Shown: positions 1 through 10,023 of the stretch, piece after piece
How the letters are laid out: each line of letters starts with the position of its first letter
How positions within the stretch are numbered: the first letter of the stretch is position 1
Origin: Chloroflexota bacterium
Lineage (GTDB): Bacteria; Chloroflexota; Limnocylindria; P2-11E
Reading direction: 5' to 3'
Assembly (NCBI GenBank): GCA_005880575.1
Contig: VBIZ01000115.1
Location: 1 to 46,995 of the forward strand
DNA length: 46,995 bases
The notes under the pieces: generated by a model
Databases searched by the model: none
Seen by the model: the letters and a program-made list of their open reading frames with translations, nothing else
What the model was told of the DNA's origin: nothing
Position numbers and translations under genes: made by a program

Positions 1-56
1 CGGAGCCCAGAGATCGATGTTGCCCTGTGGCGTGGTCAAGACGGTGGTCACGAGCG

Positions 57-1787
57 TTAGACCTTCATCTCCTCGAACATCGCGGCCGCTTCCGCGCGGT
101 TCGCCGCACCGAGCTTGCCGCGAGCGTTCGCGAGATGGCGCGCGATGGTGTGCGGACTGAGGCTGAGACGCTCAGCAATTGCTCTGTTGGTGAGGCCGTG
201 TCGCGCCAGGTCGATGACTTCAAGTTCCCGCTCGCTCAGGGTCGTTCCAGTTGCGCGACTCGTCACGATCCGCCGCGCAACGTTCCCAAGATCGTCGGTT
301 CTGCGGGCGAGACGATGGAGGATCTCGCGCGAATGTGTTGTCCCCAGTTTTCCGAGGGCCTCGACAGCAGCAATACGGGCAAGCCTCGGCGCCTCTGCAT
401 CATCTATGTGGCGCATGGCGACCTCTACCGTGACGTTCGCCCGTCCGCCAAGTGCGGCGAGCTCCACGATCGAAACGCCGCGCATACCCGCTGCCGATAG
501 GCCGAGCGCTGCATCCGCGGCAATCGTCGTCGGAACAAGGATCGGTCGGCGCCAGCCGGTCACCTCCAGGAGCCGATGCAGCCATCGTGCGGTGAGTGGC
601 TGCGGATCGATGGCCACGAGCCAGGTGAGAGCGCTGACTTGAGCCCAGACGTTGCCGACCTGCCGCGCGATAAGTTCAGCAGCTTGCAGGTCTTCAGGTC
701 GATGGCTCGCGATTCCCCGTAACAGCAGAGGAACCACTCGTAGTCCCGGCGCGGCCCAGCGGGATTCCGCGAGCAAACCCAACAGACCTGCTTCGTCTGC
801 GCCACGGCCTTGGAGCAATCGCGCGGTGACGTGCCAGGTTCGCGCCTGAAGCTGAGCGCGGGGGGACCCAAGACGGTTGGCTATCTGCTGGCCAACCGCT
901 GCCGTCCACTCGAGAGAATCGTCTGAAAGGAAGGTGTAGAAGGGAACAACGTGAAAGAGCGTCTCCCAAGATCCGAGGGGGGACAAACCCACCGGCGAAT
1001 TGATCCTTGCCCGCAGCCGCAGGTCGCCTTCAAGTCTGCCTCCGCGTGCGTGGCGTATGAGGAGTCCTAGGTCGTGGGCTAAGTCGCGGCCAGGCTCACC
1101 TTCGTCGCCGAGACGCTCCGCTTCGTCCGCACATGCCTCCGCGACCGCGAGTACGCCGCCATGGGACTCGGCGACAGCGAGCCACACTCCATCCTGCAGA
1201 CGTCGGGATCGGAGGTGGCGTCCCGGTGGAATGTCACGCCGAGACCAAATTACATCCGGGTAAAAGGCAAGAATGCGATGCGCCCACCGTTTGTATCGTC
1301 TGACTGCTCGCTGGAACACGAACTCATAAATTTCGAAGAGAAATCGTTCGTGTTCGGCAGAAGAGTAGGGAGGCTCTAGTCGGTCGGTAGCTGACAAGAT
1401 GATGTCGCGAACTCCCACCAACTCCGTGGCTCCAACTGGATTCGACCCCAGATGACGCAGGAGACCATCCCAGTCTCCATGGTCTATGCAGATCGACGCC
1501 CGATACCGAGCCAGAACGGGGTCTGACGGAAGCGGCAAGGACATCACGAACTGAAGAAGTGCCCTGCCATACACGCCGTCAGTCGTAACGCCATCCATGA
1601 CGGTCCGAAGCTCGTCTCTGACGGCCCTCCAATCCGACCGCCGTGCGGCTTCGCGCAGCGTGGCGGGAAGATCTTCGAACGGCACAGGCGCCCACAAATC
1701 CACGGCACGCAAGGGCTCCCCGACCCTGCTCCCCACTGCGGGCTGAATGGTAGACCCAGGCGGCAAAAACTCCTGAATCCTTCCCAA
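57..1787 (-). CDS. LuxR-family transcriptional regulator (large, C-terminal HTH)
   Basis: A 576-residue protein. The last ~60 residues form a LuxR/GerE helix-turn-helix: LSERELEVIDLARHGLTNRA, then IAERLSLSPHTIARHLANAR. The rest is a long, largely helical Ala/Arg/Leu-rich region, as in MalT/LAL-type regulators, but I see no N-terminal AAA ATPase or Walker motif, so the sensory input is unknown. The reading frame begins with TTG at 1785-1787, which has poor ribosome-binding context. A good AGGAG followed by ATG (1831-1833) lies just upstream in another frame, so the true start or an early frameshift is unresolved. It is divergent from the 25-codon ORF and the HD-GYP operon, so it may control them. 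DNA-binding call is firm; regulon unknown. Confidence 0.85.
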   Translation of the reverse strand: MGRIQEFLPPGSTIQPAVGSRVGEPLRAVDLWAPVPFEDLPATLREAARRSDWRAVRDELRTVMDGVTTDGVYGRALLQFVMSLPLPSDPVLARYRASICIDHGDWDGLLRHLGSNPVGATELVGVRDIILSATDRLEPPYSSAEHERFLFEIYEFVFQRAVRRYKRWAHRILAFYPDVIWSRRDIPPGRHLRSRRLQDGVWLAVAESHGGVLAVAEACADEAERLGDEGEPGRDLAHDLGLLIRHARGGRLEGDLRLRARINSPVGLSPLGSWETLFHVVPFYTFLSDDSLEWTAAVGQQIANRLGSPRAQLQARTWHVTARLLQGRGADEAGLLGLLAESRWAAPGLRVVPLLLRGIASHRPEDLQAAELIARQVGNVWAQVSALTWLVAIDPQPLTARWLHRLLEVTGWRRPILVPTTIAADAALGLSAAGMRGVSIVELAALGGRANVTVEVAMRHIDDAEAPRLARIAAVEALGKLGTTHSREILHRLARRTDDLGNVARRIVTSRATGTTLSERELEVIDLARHGLTNRAIAERLSLSPHTIARHLANARGKLGAANRAEAAAMFEEMKV

Positions 1788-1899
1788 ACTGACAAAACCT
1801 GGTTTCCGACGAGTATCGACTTTTCGCAGCCATTAAGGCTCCTGCCAGACCGTCCGACCTTCTATCTGACTTAACAGCGGCGGAAGGGAGTCACATCAA

Positions 1900-1977
1900 A
1901 TGCGTCGACTCATCGCAGCGGTGGCAGCGCTCGTGGCCTTGATCCTCGGCGGCGGGGCCGGCGTCTCCGCCTGGTAG
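1900..1977 (+). CDS. 25-residue hydrophobic micro-protein
   Basis: An ATG ORF of 25 codons lies in the divergent gap. It has a good Shine-Dalgarno (GGAAGGGAG, 1882-1890) nine bases before the start. The product has two N-terminal arginines and then a single hydrophobic helix rich in Ala/Val/Leu/Gly ending in SAW, so it would be a one-pass membrane peptide or signal-like peptide. A stem-loop terminator follows at about 2025-2055, so it could be its own short transcript. No homolog is recognised. Alternatively it is a leader for the HD-GYP gene. Confidence 0.5.
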   Translation: MRRLIAAVAALVALILGGGAGVSAW

Positions 1978-2017
1978 GTCTTACCAGCAATAACTAACGA
2001 CCTCTAGCGGGCGCCTT

Positions 2018-3466
2018 GTGCGCGAAGGAGGGCCTTGTTCGGGGCCCTCTTTCTGTTTCCGTCATGACCAGTCGGCTCACGGATCGTCACGTATCCTCCC
2101 GCAAGTGTTGGGAGGCTCAGTCCCAAGAGATCTCCGGGTTCTTGTCTTTGCCGTTGTCGGTGCCGGAGCTCTGGTCCTATTTGGGGCGAGTGCGCCGACG
2201 CCGGAAAACGTCGACCTAGGTCGGCTCTTGTTCTGGGTCGTAATTACGTTCACGGCCGCTTCATTACCAGTTCGGCTTCCGGGTGAAGTTGTGGCTCACA
2301 TCACAACTGCACCAATCCTCGCTTCGGTCTTTGATTCCCAGTTGGCGAACCCGTTTGCAGTGTGCTGGGTCGCCTTGCTTGGCACGATCGAACTTCGCGA
2401 TCTGCGCCGCGAACTGCCTTGGTACGGAACCCTCTATAACCGCTTCACCTACGTACTTGCGGCCTTTGCTGCTTGGCTGACTTTGGCTTTGGCGCGCCCG
2501 GCGACTCGCCCCGACGATCCTCTGGGCACGATCGCTCTAATCATCTTGACCGGCCTCGCATTCAGCGCGGTCAACATGCTCCTCGTGGTTACTGCCGTGA
2601 GCGTCCGAACGAAGACGCCTTTTGCACGCGTGTGGGCGCTGAGCATCAGCAACATCATGCTGGGCATCGTTGCGCTGGTCTTCCTCGGCTGGCTCATGGC
2701 CGAGGTTGCCATCAAAGTCGGACTCTGGGCAACGCTGCTTTTCATGATTCCATTGCTTCTCGCGCGCTACTCCTTTACGAAATATGCCGAGACCCGAGCC
2801 CTGTTTATTGGATCCGTCAGCGCTCTGTCGCAAGCGATTGACGCAAAGGACGGCTTCACTCGGGGCCACGCAGATCGGGTGTCGCGGATCGCGGGCGCGA
2901 TTGCTCGCGAGATGAGCCTGTCCGAAAAGACCATTGAGCAGATCGAACTCGCCGGCATGCTGCACGACATTGGGAAGATCGGCGTCGAGGATCAGATCCT
3001 GATGAAGCCGGCACGGCTAGATCCGCATGAGCAAGAGCTCATGCGCCGACATCCGATCTACGGCGCCTCAATACTTGAACCATCGGAGTCCTTGCGTCCC
3101 CTTGCTCCGCTTGTCTTGTACCACCATGAGAACTACGACGGAAGTGGATATCCTGAGGGCCGAAAGGGAGAGGATATCCCGCTAGGTTCGCGCATCATTA
3201 TCGTGGCCGACGCTTACGAAGCGATGACCTCAGACCGTATCTACCGCAAGGCGATCGGACACGAGAGAGCGATGGATCAGCTCAATCGATACAAAGGCAT
3301 TCAGTTCGATCCGAAGGTCGTACGAGCGCTAGGAACCTTGATCGAAAAACGCGGATCCGACGCCTTCGAAGTGAGCCAGTTACCACCCATCAATTACGAG
3401 ACTCTTGCCGAACTCCGAAAGCGCTTGGCGCGCGAGCCGCAGACTCGCGATGCCCATGCTGGTTAG
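2018..3466 (+). CDS. Membrane-anchored HD-GYP cyclic-di-GMP phosphodiesterase
   Basis: The N-terminal half (about residues 40-240) is a polytopic membrane domain with roughly six hydrophobic helices. The C-terminal ~200 residues are an HD-GYP domain. Visible catalytic features are the HD pair in MLHDIGKIG (H316/D317 counted from 2018), the following HHEN, and the GYP signature in GSGYPEG (about 377-379). HD-GYP enzymes hydrolyse cyclic di-GMP to GMP, so this is probably a membrane sensor lowering c-di-GMP. The start is uncertain: GTG 2018 lies inside the terminator hairpin, and GTG 2105 or TTG 2108 are plausible shorter starts, none with a clear Shine-Dalgarno. It overlaps the DUF5317 gene, so the two are co-transcribed. 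Confidence 0.9.
   Translation: MREGGPCSGPSFCFRHDQSAHGSSRILPQVLGGSVPRDLRVLVFAVVGAGALVLFGASAPTPENVDLGRLLFWVVITFTAASLPVRLPGEVVAHITTAPILASVFDSQLANPFAVCWVALLGTIELRDLRRELPWYGTLYNRFTYVLAAFAAWLTLALARPATRPDDPLGTIALIILTGLAFSAVNMLLVVTAVSVRTKTPFARVWALSISNIMLGIVALVFLGWLMAEVAIKVGLWATLLFMIPLLLARYSFTKYAETRALFIGSVSALSQAIDAKDGFTRGHADRVSRIAGAIAREMSLSEKTIEQIELAGMLHDIGKIGVEDQILMKPARLDPHEQELMRRHPIYGASILEPSESLRPLAPLVLYHHENYDGSGYPEGRKGEDIPLGSRIIIVADAYEAMTSDRIYRKAIGHERAMDQLNRYKGIQFDPKVVRALGTLIEKRGSDAFEVSQLPPINYETLAELRKRLAREPQTRDAHAG
2025..2062 (+). terminator. Rho-independent terminator after the micro-ORF
   Basis: The stem pairs 2025-2034 with 2043-2052 (ten pairs including one G-T; GC-rich core GAGGGCC/GGCCCTC). 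The loop is 8 nt and a T-rich stretch (TTTCTGTTT) overlaps and follows the 3' arm. It sits between the 25-codon ORF and the HD-GYP coding region, and overlaps the most upstream possible start of the latter. Confidence 0.65.
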
Positions 3467-3938
3467 TGGCCTTGTAGCTGGCTTCATCCTTGGTCTTGCA
3501 TCGGGTGGGCATTGGCGACGGCTTACACAACTCGACCTGAGGTTCTTGCCGGCCCTTGTCGTGGCTGCGGCCCTGCGAGCGGTCGCGCCCTTCTTTGGCC
3601 AGCTTGCCCTCGGCATATCAATGTTTGGCCTTGCACTCATCGCCCTCGTTGCCGTGGTGAACCGCGCACTACCTGGCGCTTGGCTAGTCGCGCTGGGTTC
3701 GACACTCAACCTACTGGTGATCTCCGTCAACGGTGGGATGCCAGTAGATCCGGAAGCCATGACTACTGCGGGAAAATCACTTCCGAACGACGGCCTGCAC
3801 GTGCTCTTGGGACCCGCTACGCACTTAGGCTTCTTAGCCGACGTTCTGTTGGCTCCAATTGTCAACAACGTGTATAGCGTCGGAGATGTGTTGCTCGCCG
3901 CTGGCGGTTTCTGGATGGCTTTTCGAGTTCTGAGGTAG
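3450..3938 (+). CDS. DUF5317 family membrane protein
   Basis: 162 residues with four to five hydrophobic helices. It carries the DUF5317-type signature NGGMPVDPEA, then a GLHVLLGPATHLGFLAD stretch and a VYSVGDVLLAAGG end. I chose ATG 3450 (MPMLVSG; ATG 3456 is equally possible) because the conserved hydrophobic N-terminus begins there; ATG 3405 would add an unlikely polar extension. The start overlaps the end of the HD-GYP gene by 17 nt, implying translational coupling and a shared role, perhaps membrane sensing. Function of the family is unknown. Confidence 0.8.
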   Translation: MPMLVSGLVAGFILGLASGGHWRRLTQLDLRFLPALVVAAALRAVAPFFGQLALGISMFGLALIALVAVVNRALPGAWLVALGSTLNLLVISVNGGMPVDPEAMTTAGKSLPNDGLHVLLGPATHLGFLADVLLAPIVNNVYSVGDVLLAAGGFWMAFRVLR

Positions 3939-3940
3939 AG

Positions 3941-5170
3941 ATGACGACGACGACCAACAGCCTCCATATCGGGCTGCTCCGATCCCCAAATTTCGGGGCG
4001 CTTTGGCTCGCGCAGGTGGCCAGTCGGTTAGGCGACCCCATCACGCTGATCGCTCTCGCGTACGTTAGCTATGCGCAGACGCGGTCCGCGCTCATAACTG
4101 CGCTCGCAGTAGTGATGGCGACTGTCCCCAATGCGTTGTTCGGCTTATTTGGCGGAGCGATCGCAGACGTAATCGGCCACCGGCGGGCAATGATTTGGTG
4201 TGATCTCGCGCGTCTCGTTTTAATCGGGATGGTGCCCGTCGCCATCCGACTAGGCCTTCCGCTCGGGGTGCCCTACTTCCTTGTGTTTGCTGCCGCGTCG
4301 TGTGGCGCGATTTTCAATCCCGCTCGGCTCGCGCTTGTGCCCCGGATTGTGCACCCGAGTGATCTGGCAGGTGCTAATGCGCTCACTTATTCAAGCGATC
4401 GGGCGGTCGAGGTGGTGGGCGCGCTTGTCGCGGGAGTTTTGGTGGCGACAATCGGCGAGAGCGCTTTCTACGTCGACGCCACCACGTTTCTTGTATCAGC
4501 TCTTCTTCTCACGCGGCTAAACGTTACCGAGAGAATGAAGCGACTCATTCCTCGGTCAATCGCACAGGAGGCGAGCGAGGGCCTTCGCTTCCTGTGGCGA
4601 CACGGGGTGCTCCGTGCGAATACCGTCCTGTCGCTAGTCTGCCAATTGTCCGTTCCGGTTGTCGCGAGTCTTGCTCCATCGCTGATATTCCAGCGGTACG
4701 CGAATGGCAACCCCGAGGTCGGAGCATCTTTGTTCGGCATCGCCGAAGGCGCGATTGCTGTAGGAGCGGTAGGTAGTGGCATCTTGCTGGCACCCCGTTT
4801 GGATCGCTTCCCGAAAGGCCGACTGTTGCTCACGGGGTTCGCGATCTATGGCCTTCTACTAGTGGCGCTGGCGCTCGCACCCTCGTTCGAGTTCGCGGCA
4901 GCCCTGTTCGCGATCACTGGAGTGGTCAACGTGGTGTTCTATGTTCCAAATGTGACTCTCTCTCAAGAGCTGACGCCACCCGAGCTTCGGGCAAGGGTAT
5001 TCGGGGCGCGGATCGCGCTGCTCAACATCTCGTGGCTCCCCATCATCATCTTGAGCGGCGCGCTCGCTGACGCAGTCGGGGTGTCCTTGCTGATCGCGGC
5101 GGCGGGGCTAGTAACGTTCGCGGCTGCACTCGTCGGCGCCTTCATCCCGCTCGTCCGCGACGTGCCCTGA
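3941..5170 (+). CDS. MFS transporter (MFS_3/EntS-like exporter)
   Basis: 409 residues with about twelve hydrophobic helices. The N-terminus LLRSPNFGALWLAQVASRLG and the later motif FGARIALLNISWLP are typical of the MFS_3 exporters (enterobactin/macrolide efflux-like). A loop GAIADVIGHRRAM resembles the MFS loop 2-3 motif. ATG follows the DUF5317 stop by two bases with GAGG just upstream, so it is the third gene of the HD-GYP operon. Substrate cannot be read from sequence. A second MFS_3 protein is at the 3' edge of the window. Confidence 0.85.
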   Translation: MTTTTNSLHIGLLRSPNFGALWLAQVASRLGDPITLIALAYVSYAQTRSALITALAVVMATVPNALFGLFGGAIADVIGHRRAMIWCDLARLVLIGMVPVAIRLGLPLGVPYFLVFAAASCGAIFNPARLALVPRIVHPSDLAGANALTYSSDRAVEVVGALVAGVLVATIGESAFYVDATTFLVSALLLTRLNVTERMKRLIPRSIAQEASEGLRFLWRHGVLRANTVLSLVCQLSVPVVASLAPSLIFQRYANGNPEVGASLFGIAEGAIAVGAVGSGILLAPRLDRFPKGRLLLTGFAIYGLLLVALALAPSFEFAAALFAITGVVNVVFYVPNVTLSQELTPPELRARVFGARIALLNISWLPIIILSGALADAVGVSLLIAAAGLVTFAAALVGAFIPLVRDVP

Positions 5171-5207
5171 CCGCCGACCGTACGCCACCGCTCATGCGCC
5201 AGGCGGT

Positions 5208-5237
5208 TTGACATGTACGGTCACCGGCACACAAAAT
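5208..5237 (+). promoter_or_regulatory. Candidate sigma-70 promoter for the response-regulator operon
   Basis: TTGACA at 5208-5213 and CAAAAT at 5232-5237 are separated by 18 bp, upstream of the GTG at 5309. The -35 is perfect and the -10 matches four of six consensus bases. It implies a leader of roughly 65 nt. Confidence 0.5.
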
Positions 5238-5308
5238 GGTCCGGCCGCACGAGGGATGACCCTGCACGGGCCTAGCCCTATCCCTGGCGGGAAGGAAGCG
5301 TACGGAAA

Positions 5309-6708
<1,400 letters not shown>

Positions 6709-6709
<1 letters not shown>

Positions 6710-6957
6710 TGGTGACGCTGCTTCGGACCTCCCTGCGGTTCTTCGTCCTCGGCTTTCTCGTTGGCACACTTTTCGCGCCGCGCTCCGGTGCGGCAACGCG
6801 CGCGATGCTTCGCGAGAAGTTCAGGGTCATGGCCAATCAGGTCCTCGAACTCGCGGCGCTTCCTCCGATCGAGTCGCGCAGCGCGCTGAGGAACGGCGGC
6901 GACGCTCCCGCGCGACGAACGAGTACTCGCGGTACGAATGCCCGCTCGTCGTCCTAA
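6709..6957 (+). CDS. Small YtxH-like membrane protein
   Basis: 82 residues with one N-terminal hydrophobic helix running into GTLFAPRSGAATR, which resembles the YtxH motif (a glycine helix then LFAPxSGxxTR). The tail is basic and Ser/Arg-rich. The ATG overlaps the regulator stop (TGATG), indicating translational coupling. Function of YtxH-type proteins is poorly defined (envelope or stress association). Confidence 0.6.
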
Positions 6958-7195
6958 GGTCACGGCGAACGGGCCCATCGTCGTGCGTCTCGTTGAAGCG
7001 ACTGGTGATTCCACTAAGAGCTGGGACGCCGCCGTGCTCGCCGCCGTGAAGGCGGCGAAGGTGAAGGCTCCCGTCGGCGTCGAGGTCGGCAGGCTCTGGG
7101 CGGAAGTCAACGGCCCGAAGCTCTCGAGGTATCACGCCTCGGTCAAGGTGGCGTATCGGGAGGTCCAGCGCTCGGCGGTTCGACCTTCCCGCTAG
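6938..7195 (+). CDS. Dodecin-like protein
   Basis: 85 residues. After a short basic leader, VRLVEATGDSTKSWDAAVLA followed by AVKAAK and a C-terminal YHASVKVAYREVQ matches the dodecin layout: strand, SWxxAVxxAV helix, then two strands ending in a Y-x-V-x-VxY/F edge. Dodecins are small dodecameric flavin- or CoA-binding storage proteins; ligand is not predictable here. The ATG lies inside the end of the preceding gene (20-nt overlap), so a later in-frame start is possible but none is obvious. Confidence 0.65.
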   Translation: MPARRPKVTANGPIVVRLVEATGDSTKSWDAAVLAAVKAAKVKAPVGVEVGRLWAEVNGPKLSRYHASVKVAYREVQRSAVRPSR

Positions 7196-7213
7196 CAGGC
7201 AAGTCTCGATATC

Positions 7214-7230
7214 TGTCAACCTCATTGACA
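7214..7230. promoter_or_regulatory. Inverted repeat TGTCAA-N5-TTGACA upstream of the MerR gene
   Basis: A perfect 6-bp inverted repeat with a 5-bp spacer, 60 bp before the MerR-type gene start. Its right half is also a consensus -35 hexamer, so it could be an autoregulatory operator overlapping a promoter. No convincing -10 follows, so this is tentative. Confidence 0.35.
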
Positions 7231-7289
7231 CGTGATTTCGCCACCAACAACACTCCCCATCGGAATTCGACACAGGGGAGCAAAGTCCG

Positions 7290-7877
7290 GTGGCGGAGGC
7301 CCAAACGCACGACGCGCTCACGCAGGTCTTGATCGCCAACGATGGCGAGGTCCTCGCACGTCTACGTCTTTCAGCGGCCGAGGCGGCGCGCGTATGCAAC
7401 GTCACCCCTCGTCAGCTCATCTACTGGACGAAGAAGGGTCTCGTAAAGCCATCAAGCAACGGCGATCACGACTACGACGTGTTCGCCATGGAAAAGGTCA
7501 TCCGGATCCGGCAAGCGCTTGAGAAGGGACACTCGCTCGAGAAGGCCGCGCAGCTCGTGCAGCGCGAGATGGGGACGCTGCAGGCCGAGGCCAAGCGGCT
7601 CGACGAGATGGCCCCCGATGCCCTCGAGGACGAGCTCCGCGCCCGCCTGGAGCGCCTCGAATCCCGCATCAACGAGCTCCGCCGTGCGCTCCCGGCCTCG
7701 CTCACGATCGCGCGACTGCGCAAGGCCGTCGCGGTCCTCGCCCGCCTCGACGCCCAGGGCGCTCTGGACGGCTCCCAGGCCAACGGCGACTCGGCGAAGG
7801 CGGTCGCGCTCCGGCTGGGCCGGGCCATCGACGAGCTCGAGATGTTGCTGCGCGAGGTTCAGCCCGTCGGGGTCTAA
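7290..7877 (+). CDS. MerR-family transcriptional regulator
   Basis: 195 residues. A MerR-type winged helix-turn-helix spans about 27-95: AAEAARVCNVTPRQLIYWTK, then KGLVKPSSNGDHDYDVFAME and KVIRIRQALEKG. It is followed by coiled coils (heptads through LEDELRARLERLESRINEL) for dimerisation. I see no cysteine effector site, so it is not a classic metal sensor. GTG 7290 has AGGGGAG about 11 nt upstream. It lies 20 bp before murT, so it may be co-transcribed with the lipid II amidation genes. Confidence 0.82.
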   Translation: MAEAQTHDALTQVLIANDGEVLARLRLSAAEAARVCNVTPRQLIYWTKKGLVKPSSNGDHDYDVFAMEKVIRIRQALEKGHSLEKAAQLVQREMGTLQAEAKRLDEMAPDALEDELRARLERLESRINELRRALPASLTIARLRKAVAVLARLDAQGALDGSQANGDSAKAVALRLGRAIDELEMLLREVQPVGV

Positions 7878-7897
7878 CGCGCCGGTACGCTTCGTTC

Positions 7898-9289
7898 GTG
7901 CCTGACGCGCTCGCGCTCATCGCCAATGCCGCCGGAAAGCTCACCCGCGAAGGCCTGCGCGCGACCGGCCGCGGCGCGACAGCACTCCCCGGGCTCGTCG
8001 CTCTGACGCTCGACCCGGATTTCATCGGCGCGCTGTCGGCGACGCTCGCGCACGGCGTCGCATGCGTGTCGGGGACCAACGGGAAGACCACCACTGCGCG
8101 GATGCTCGCCGACATCACGCGCACCGCCGGATGGGATCCGATCCACAACCGGTCCGGATCCAATCTCGATCGCGGTGTCGCCGCGGCGCTCCTCGCGGAG
8201 ACCACGTGGTCGGCCGAGCCTCGCGGCAACTTCGGGCTCTTCGAGATCGACGAGGCGTCGCTGCCGAGCGCGGTCGGACGACTCCGCCCGCGCGTGGTCG
8301 TGGTCACGAATCTCTTCCGCGACCAGATGGACCGCTACTTCGAGCTGGACACGCTCGCGAAGAAGATCGGCGACGCGCTCGCCGGCCTGCCCGCGGACAC
8401 GACGCTCGTGCTCAACGCGGACGACCCGCTCGTCTCGTACCTCGCGCTGCGACGCGACGCGAAGACCGTCTTCTTCGGCGTCGACGACCCCGACGTGGGC
8501 GGCGTCGTCCCGCAGGCGATCAGCGACGCGACGCGCTGTCCCCGCTGCAAGTCGCCCCTGAAATACACACGCGTCGTGCTCGCCCACGTGGGCGACTGGT
8601 CGTGTCCATCGTGTGGTCTGACGCGCCCGCCGCGCGACATCGCCGCGACGAAGGTCACGCTTGGCTCAAGCGGCAGCGAGCTCCTGCTCGCGGGCACCGT
8701 AGGAAACGTGTTCGAGTCCGTCCGCGTCCCGATCCCCGGTCTCTACAACGCCTACAACGCGCTCGCTGCGCTCGCGGCGGCGCGCGCGCTCGACCTCGGT
8801 CTGGCTGAGGCGATCCGCGCGCTCGCGAGCTTCCGTCCGGCCTTCGGACGGCTCGAAACGATCGACCACAAGGGCCGGACCCTGCGGCTCGTCCTGGTCA
8901 AGAATCCCGCCGGCTTCAACGCCGCGATCGGAGCGCTTCTCGAGACCGGCCGCAAGCCACGCCTGCTTGCCGCGCTCAGCGACCGCGACGCCGACGGCCG
9001 TGACGTCTCGTGGATCTGGGACGCGGACTTCGAAGCGCTCGCCCCGTCGGTCGAGCACGCCGTCATCACCGGGCTCCGCGGGCGCGATCTCGCGCTCCGC
9101 TTCAAGTACGCCGGGCTCGCGAAGGAGCGGCTCGAGGTGGTGGACGACTGGGCCGCCGCGATCGAGCGGGCCACAACACTCGCCCCCGCGGGTAGCGAAG
9201 TCGTCGTGCTCGCCACCTACACGGCAATGCAGGCGCTGCGCGGGTTGTTGGCGCGGGCCGGCGCGACCGTTCCCTTCTGGGAAGATTGA
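7898..9289 (+). CDS. murT: Lipid II isoglutaminyl synthase, MurT subunit
   Basis: 463 residues, close to other MurT proteins. A Mur-ligase ATP-binding loop SGTNGKTTTARM lies near residue 55. A four-cysteine zinc ribbon (CPRC...CPSCG) is inserted mid-protein, as in MurT. The C-terminal DUF1727 part contains LSDRDADGRDVSWIWD with the conserved aspartates. With GatD it converts the D-glutamate of the lipid II stem peptide to D-isoglutamine using glutamine-derived ammonia and ATP, in the cytoplasm. GTG start; gatD begins 4 nt after its stop. The pair is typical of monoderm and related lineages. Confidence 0.95.
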   Translation: MPDALALIANAAGKLTREGLRATGRGATALPGLVALTLDPDFIGALSATLAHGVACVSGTNGKTTTARMLADITRTAGWDPIHNRSGSNLDRGVAAALLAETTWSAEPRGNFGLFEIDEASLPSAVGRLRPRVVVVTNLFRDQMDRYFELDTLAKKIGDALAGLPADTTLVLNADDPLVSYLALRRDAKTVFFGVDDPDVGGVVPQAISDATRCPRCKSPLKYTRVVLAHVGDWSCPSCGLTRPPRDIAATKVTLGSSGSELLLAGTVGNVFESVRVPIPGLYNAYNALAALAAARALDLGLAEAIRALASFRPAFGRLETIDHKGRTLRLVLVKNPAGFNAAIGALLETGRKPRLLAALSDRDADGRDVSWIWDADFEALAPSVEHAVITGLRGRDLALRFKYAGLAKERLEVVDDWAAAIERATTLAPAGSEVVVLATYTAMQALRGLLARAGATVPFWED

Positions 9290-9293
9290 CGTG

Positions 9294-10019
9294 ATGGAAC
9301 TGCGGATCGCGCATCTTTATCCCGACCTGATGAACATCTATGGCGATCGTGGCAACGTGATCGCGCTCAGCCAGCGCGCGAAATGGCGCGGCATCGGGGT
9401 CGAGGTTCGGCCCTATTCGGTGGGCGAGTGGGCCGACCCGGAGTGGCCCGACGTGTGGTTCTTCGGCGGTGGCCAGGATCAGGGTCAGGACATCGTCGGC
9501 GCCGATCTCGCGGGCAAGAACGGCTTGTCCCTACGGAAATCGGTCGACGGCGGCGCCGCGATCTTCTCGGTCTGCGGCGGCTACCAGCTCCTCGGGCACG
9601 AATATGTTCCGGAGGTCGGCCCGTCGATCCCAGGACTCGGGATTCTCGACGTCACCACCCGCGCTGGCAGGAAACGCTTCGTCGGGAATCTGCTGGTGGA
9701 CTCGCCTGACGGACCGCTCGTCGGATTCGAGAACCATTCCGGACGGACGTACCTCGGGACGAGCGCCAAGCCGCTCGGAACGGTCATCGCCGGGAACGGC
9801 AACAACGGCGAGGACAAGACCGAGGGCGCGGTGCAGGGCAAAGTGATCGGCTGCTATCTCCACGGTTCGGGACTCCCAAAAAACCCGTGGCTCGCGGATC
9901 GCCTCCTTGGATGGGCGCTCGAACGCCGGCACCGAGACGTCAGGCTCGGTCCCCTCGATGACGCGGATGAGCTCGCTGCTCGCGTGCAGGCGAGTGCGGT
10001 GGCGCGAACCAGAACGTAG
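9294..10019 (+). CDS. gatD: Lipid II isoglutaminyl synthase, GatD glutaminase subunit
   Basis: 241 residues, a class-I (triad) glutamine amidotransferase of the CobB/CobQ type. The nucleophile is the cysteine in FSVCGGYQLLG and the histidine is in GCYLHGSGLPKNP. The N-terminus LRIAHLYPDLMNIYGDRGN is the family signature. It releases ammonia from glutamine for MurT. ATG 9294 is preceded in frame by GTG 9291; either could serve, four or one bases after the murT stop. Confidence 0.95.
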   Translation: MELRIAHLYPDLMNIYGDRGNVIALSQRAKWRGIGVEVRPYSVGEWADPEWPDVWFFGGGQDQGQDIVGADLAGKNGLSLRKSVDGGAAIFSVCGGYQLLGHEYVPEVGPSIPGLGILDVTTRAGRKRFVGNLLVDSPDGPLVGFENHSGRTYLGTSAKPLGTVIAGNGNNGEDKTEGAVQGKVIGCYLHGSGLPKNPWLADRLLGWALERRHRDVRLGPLDDADELAARVQASAVARTRT

Positions 10020-10023
10020 ACGA

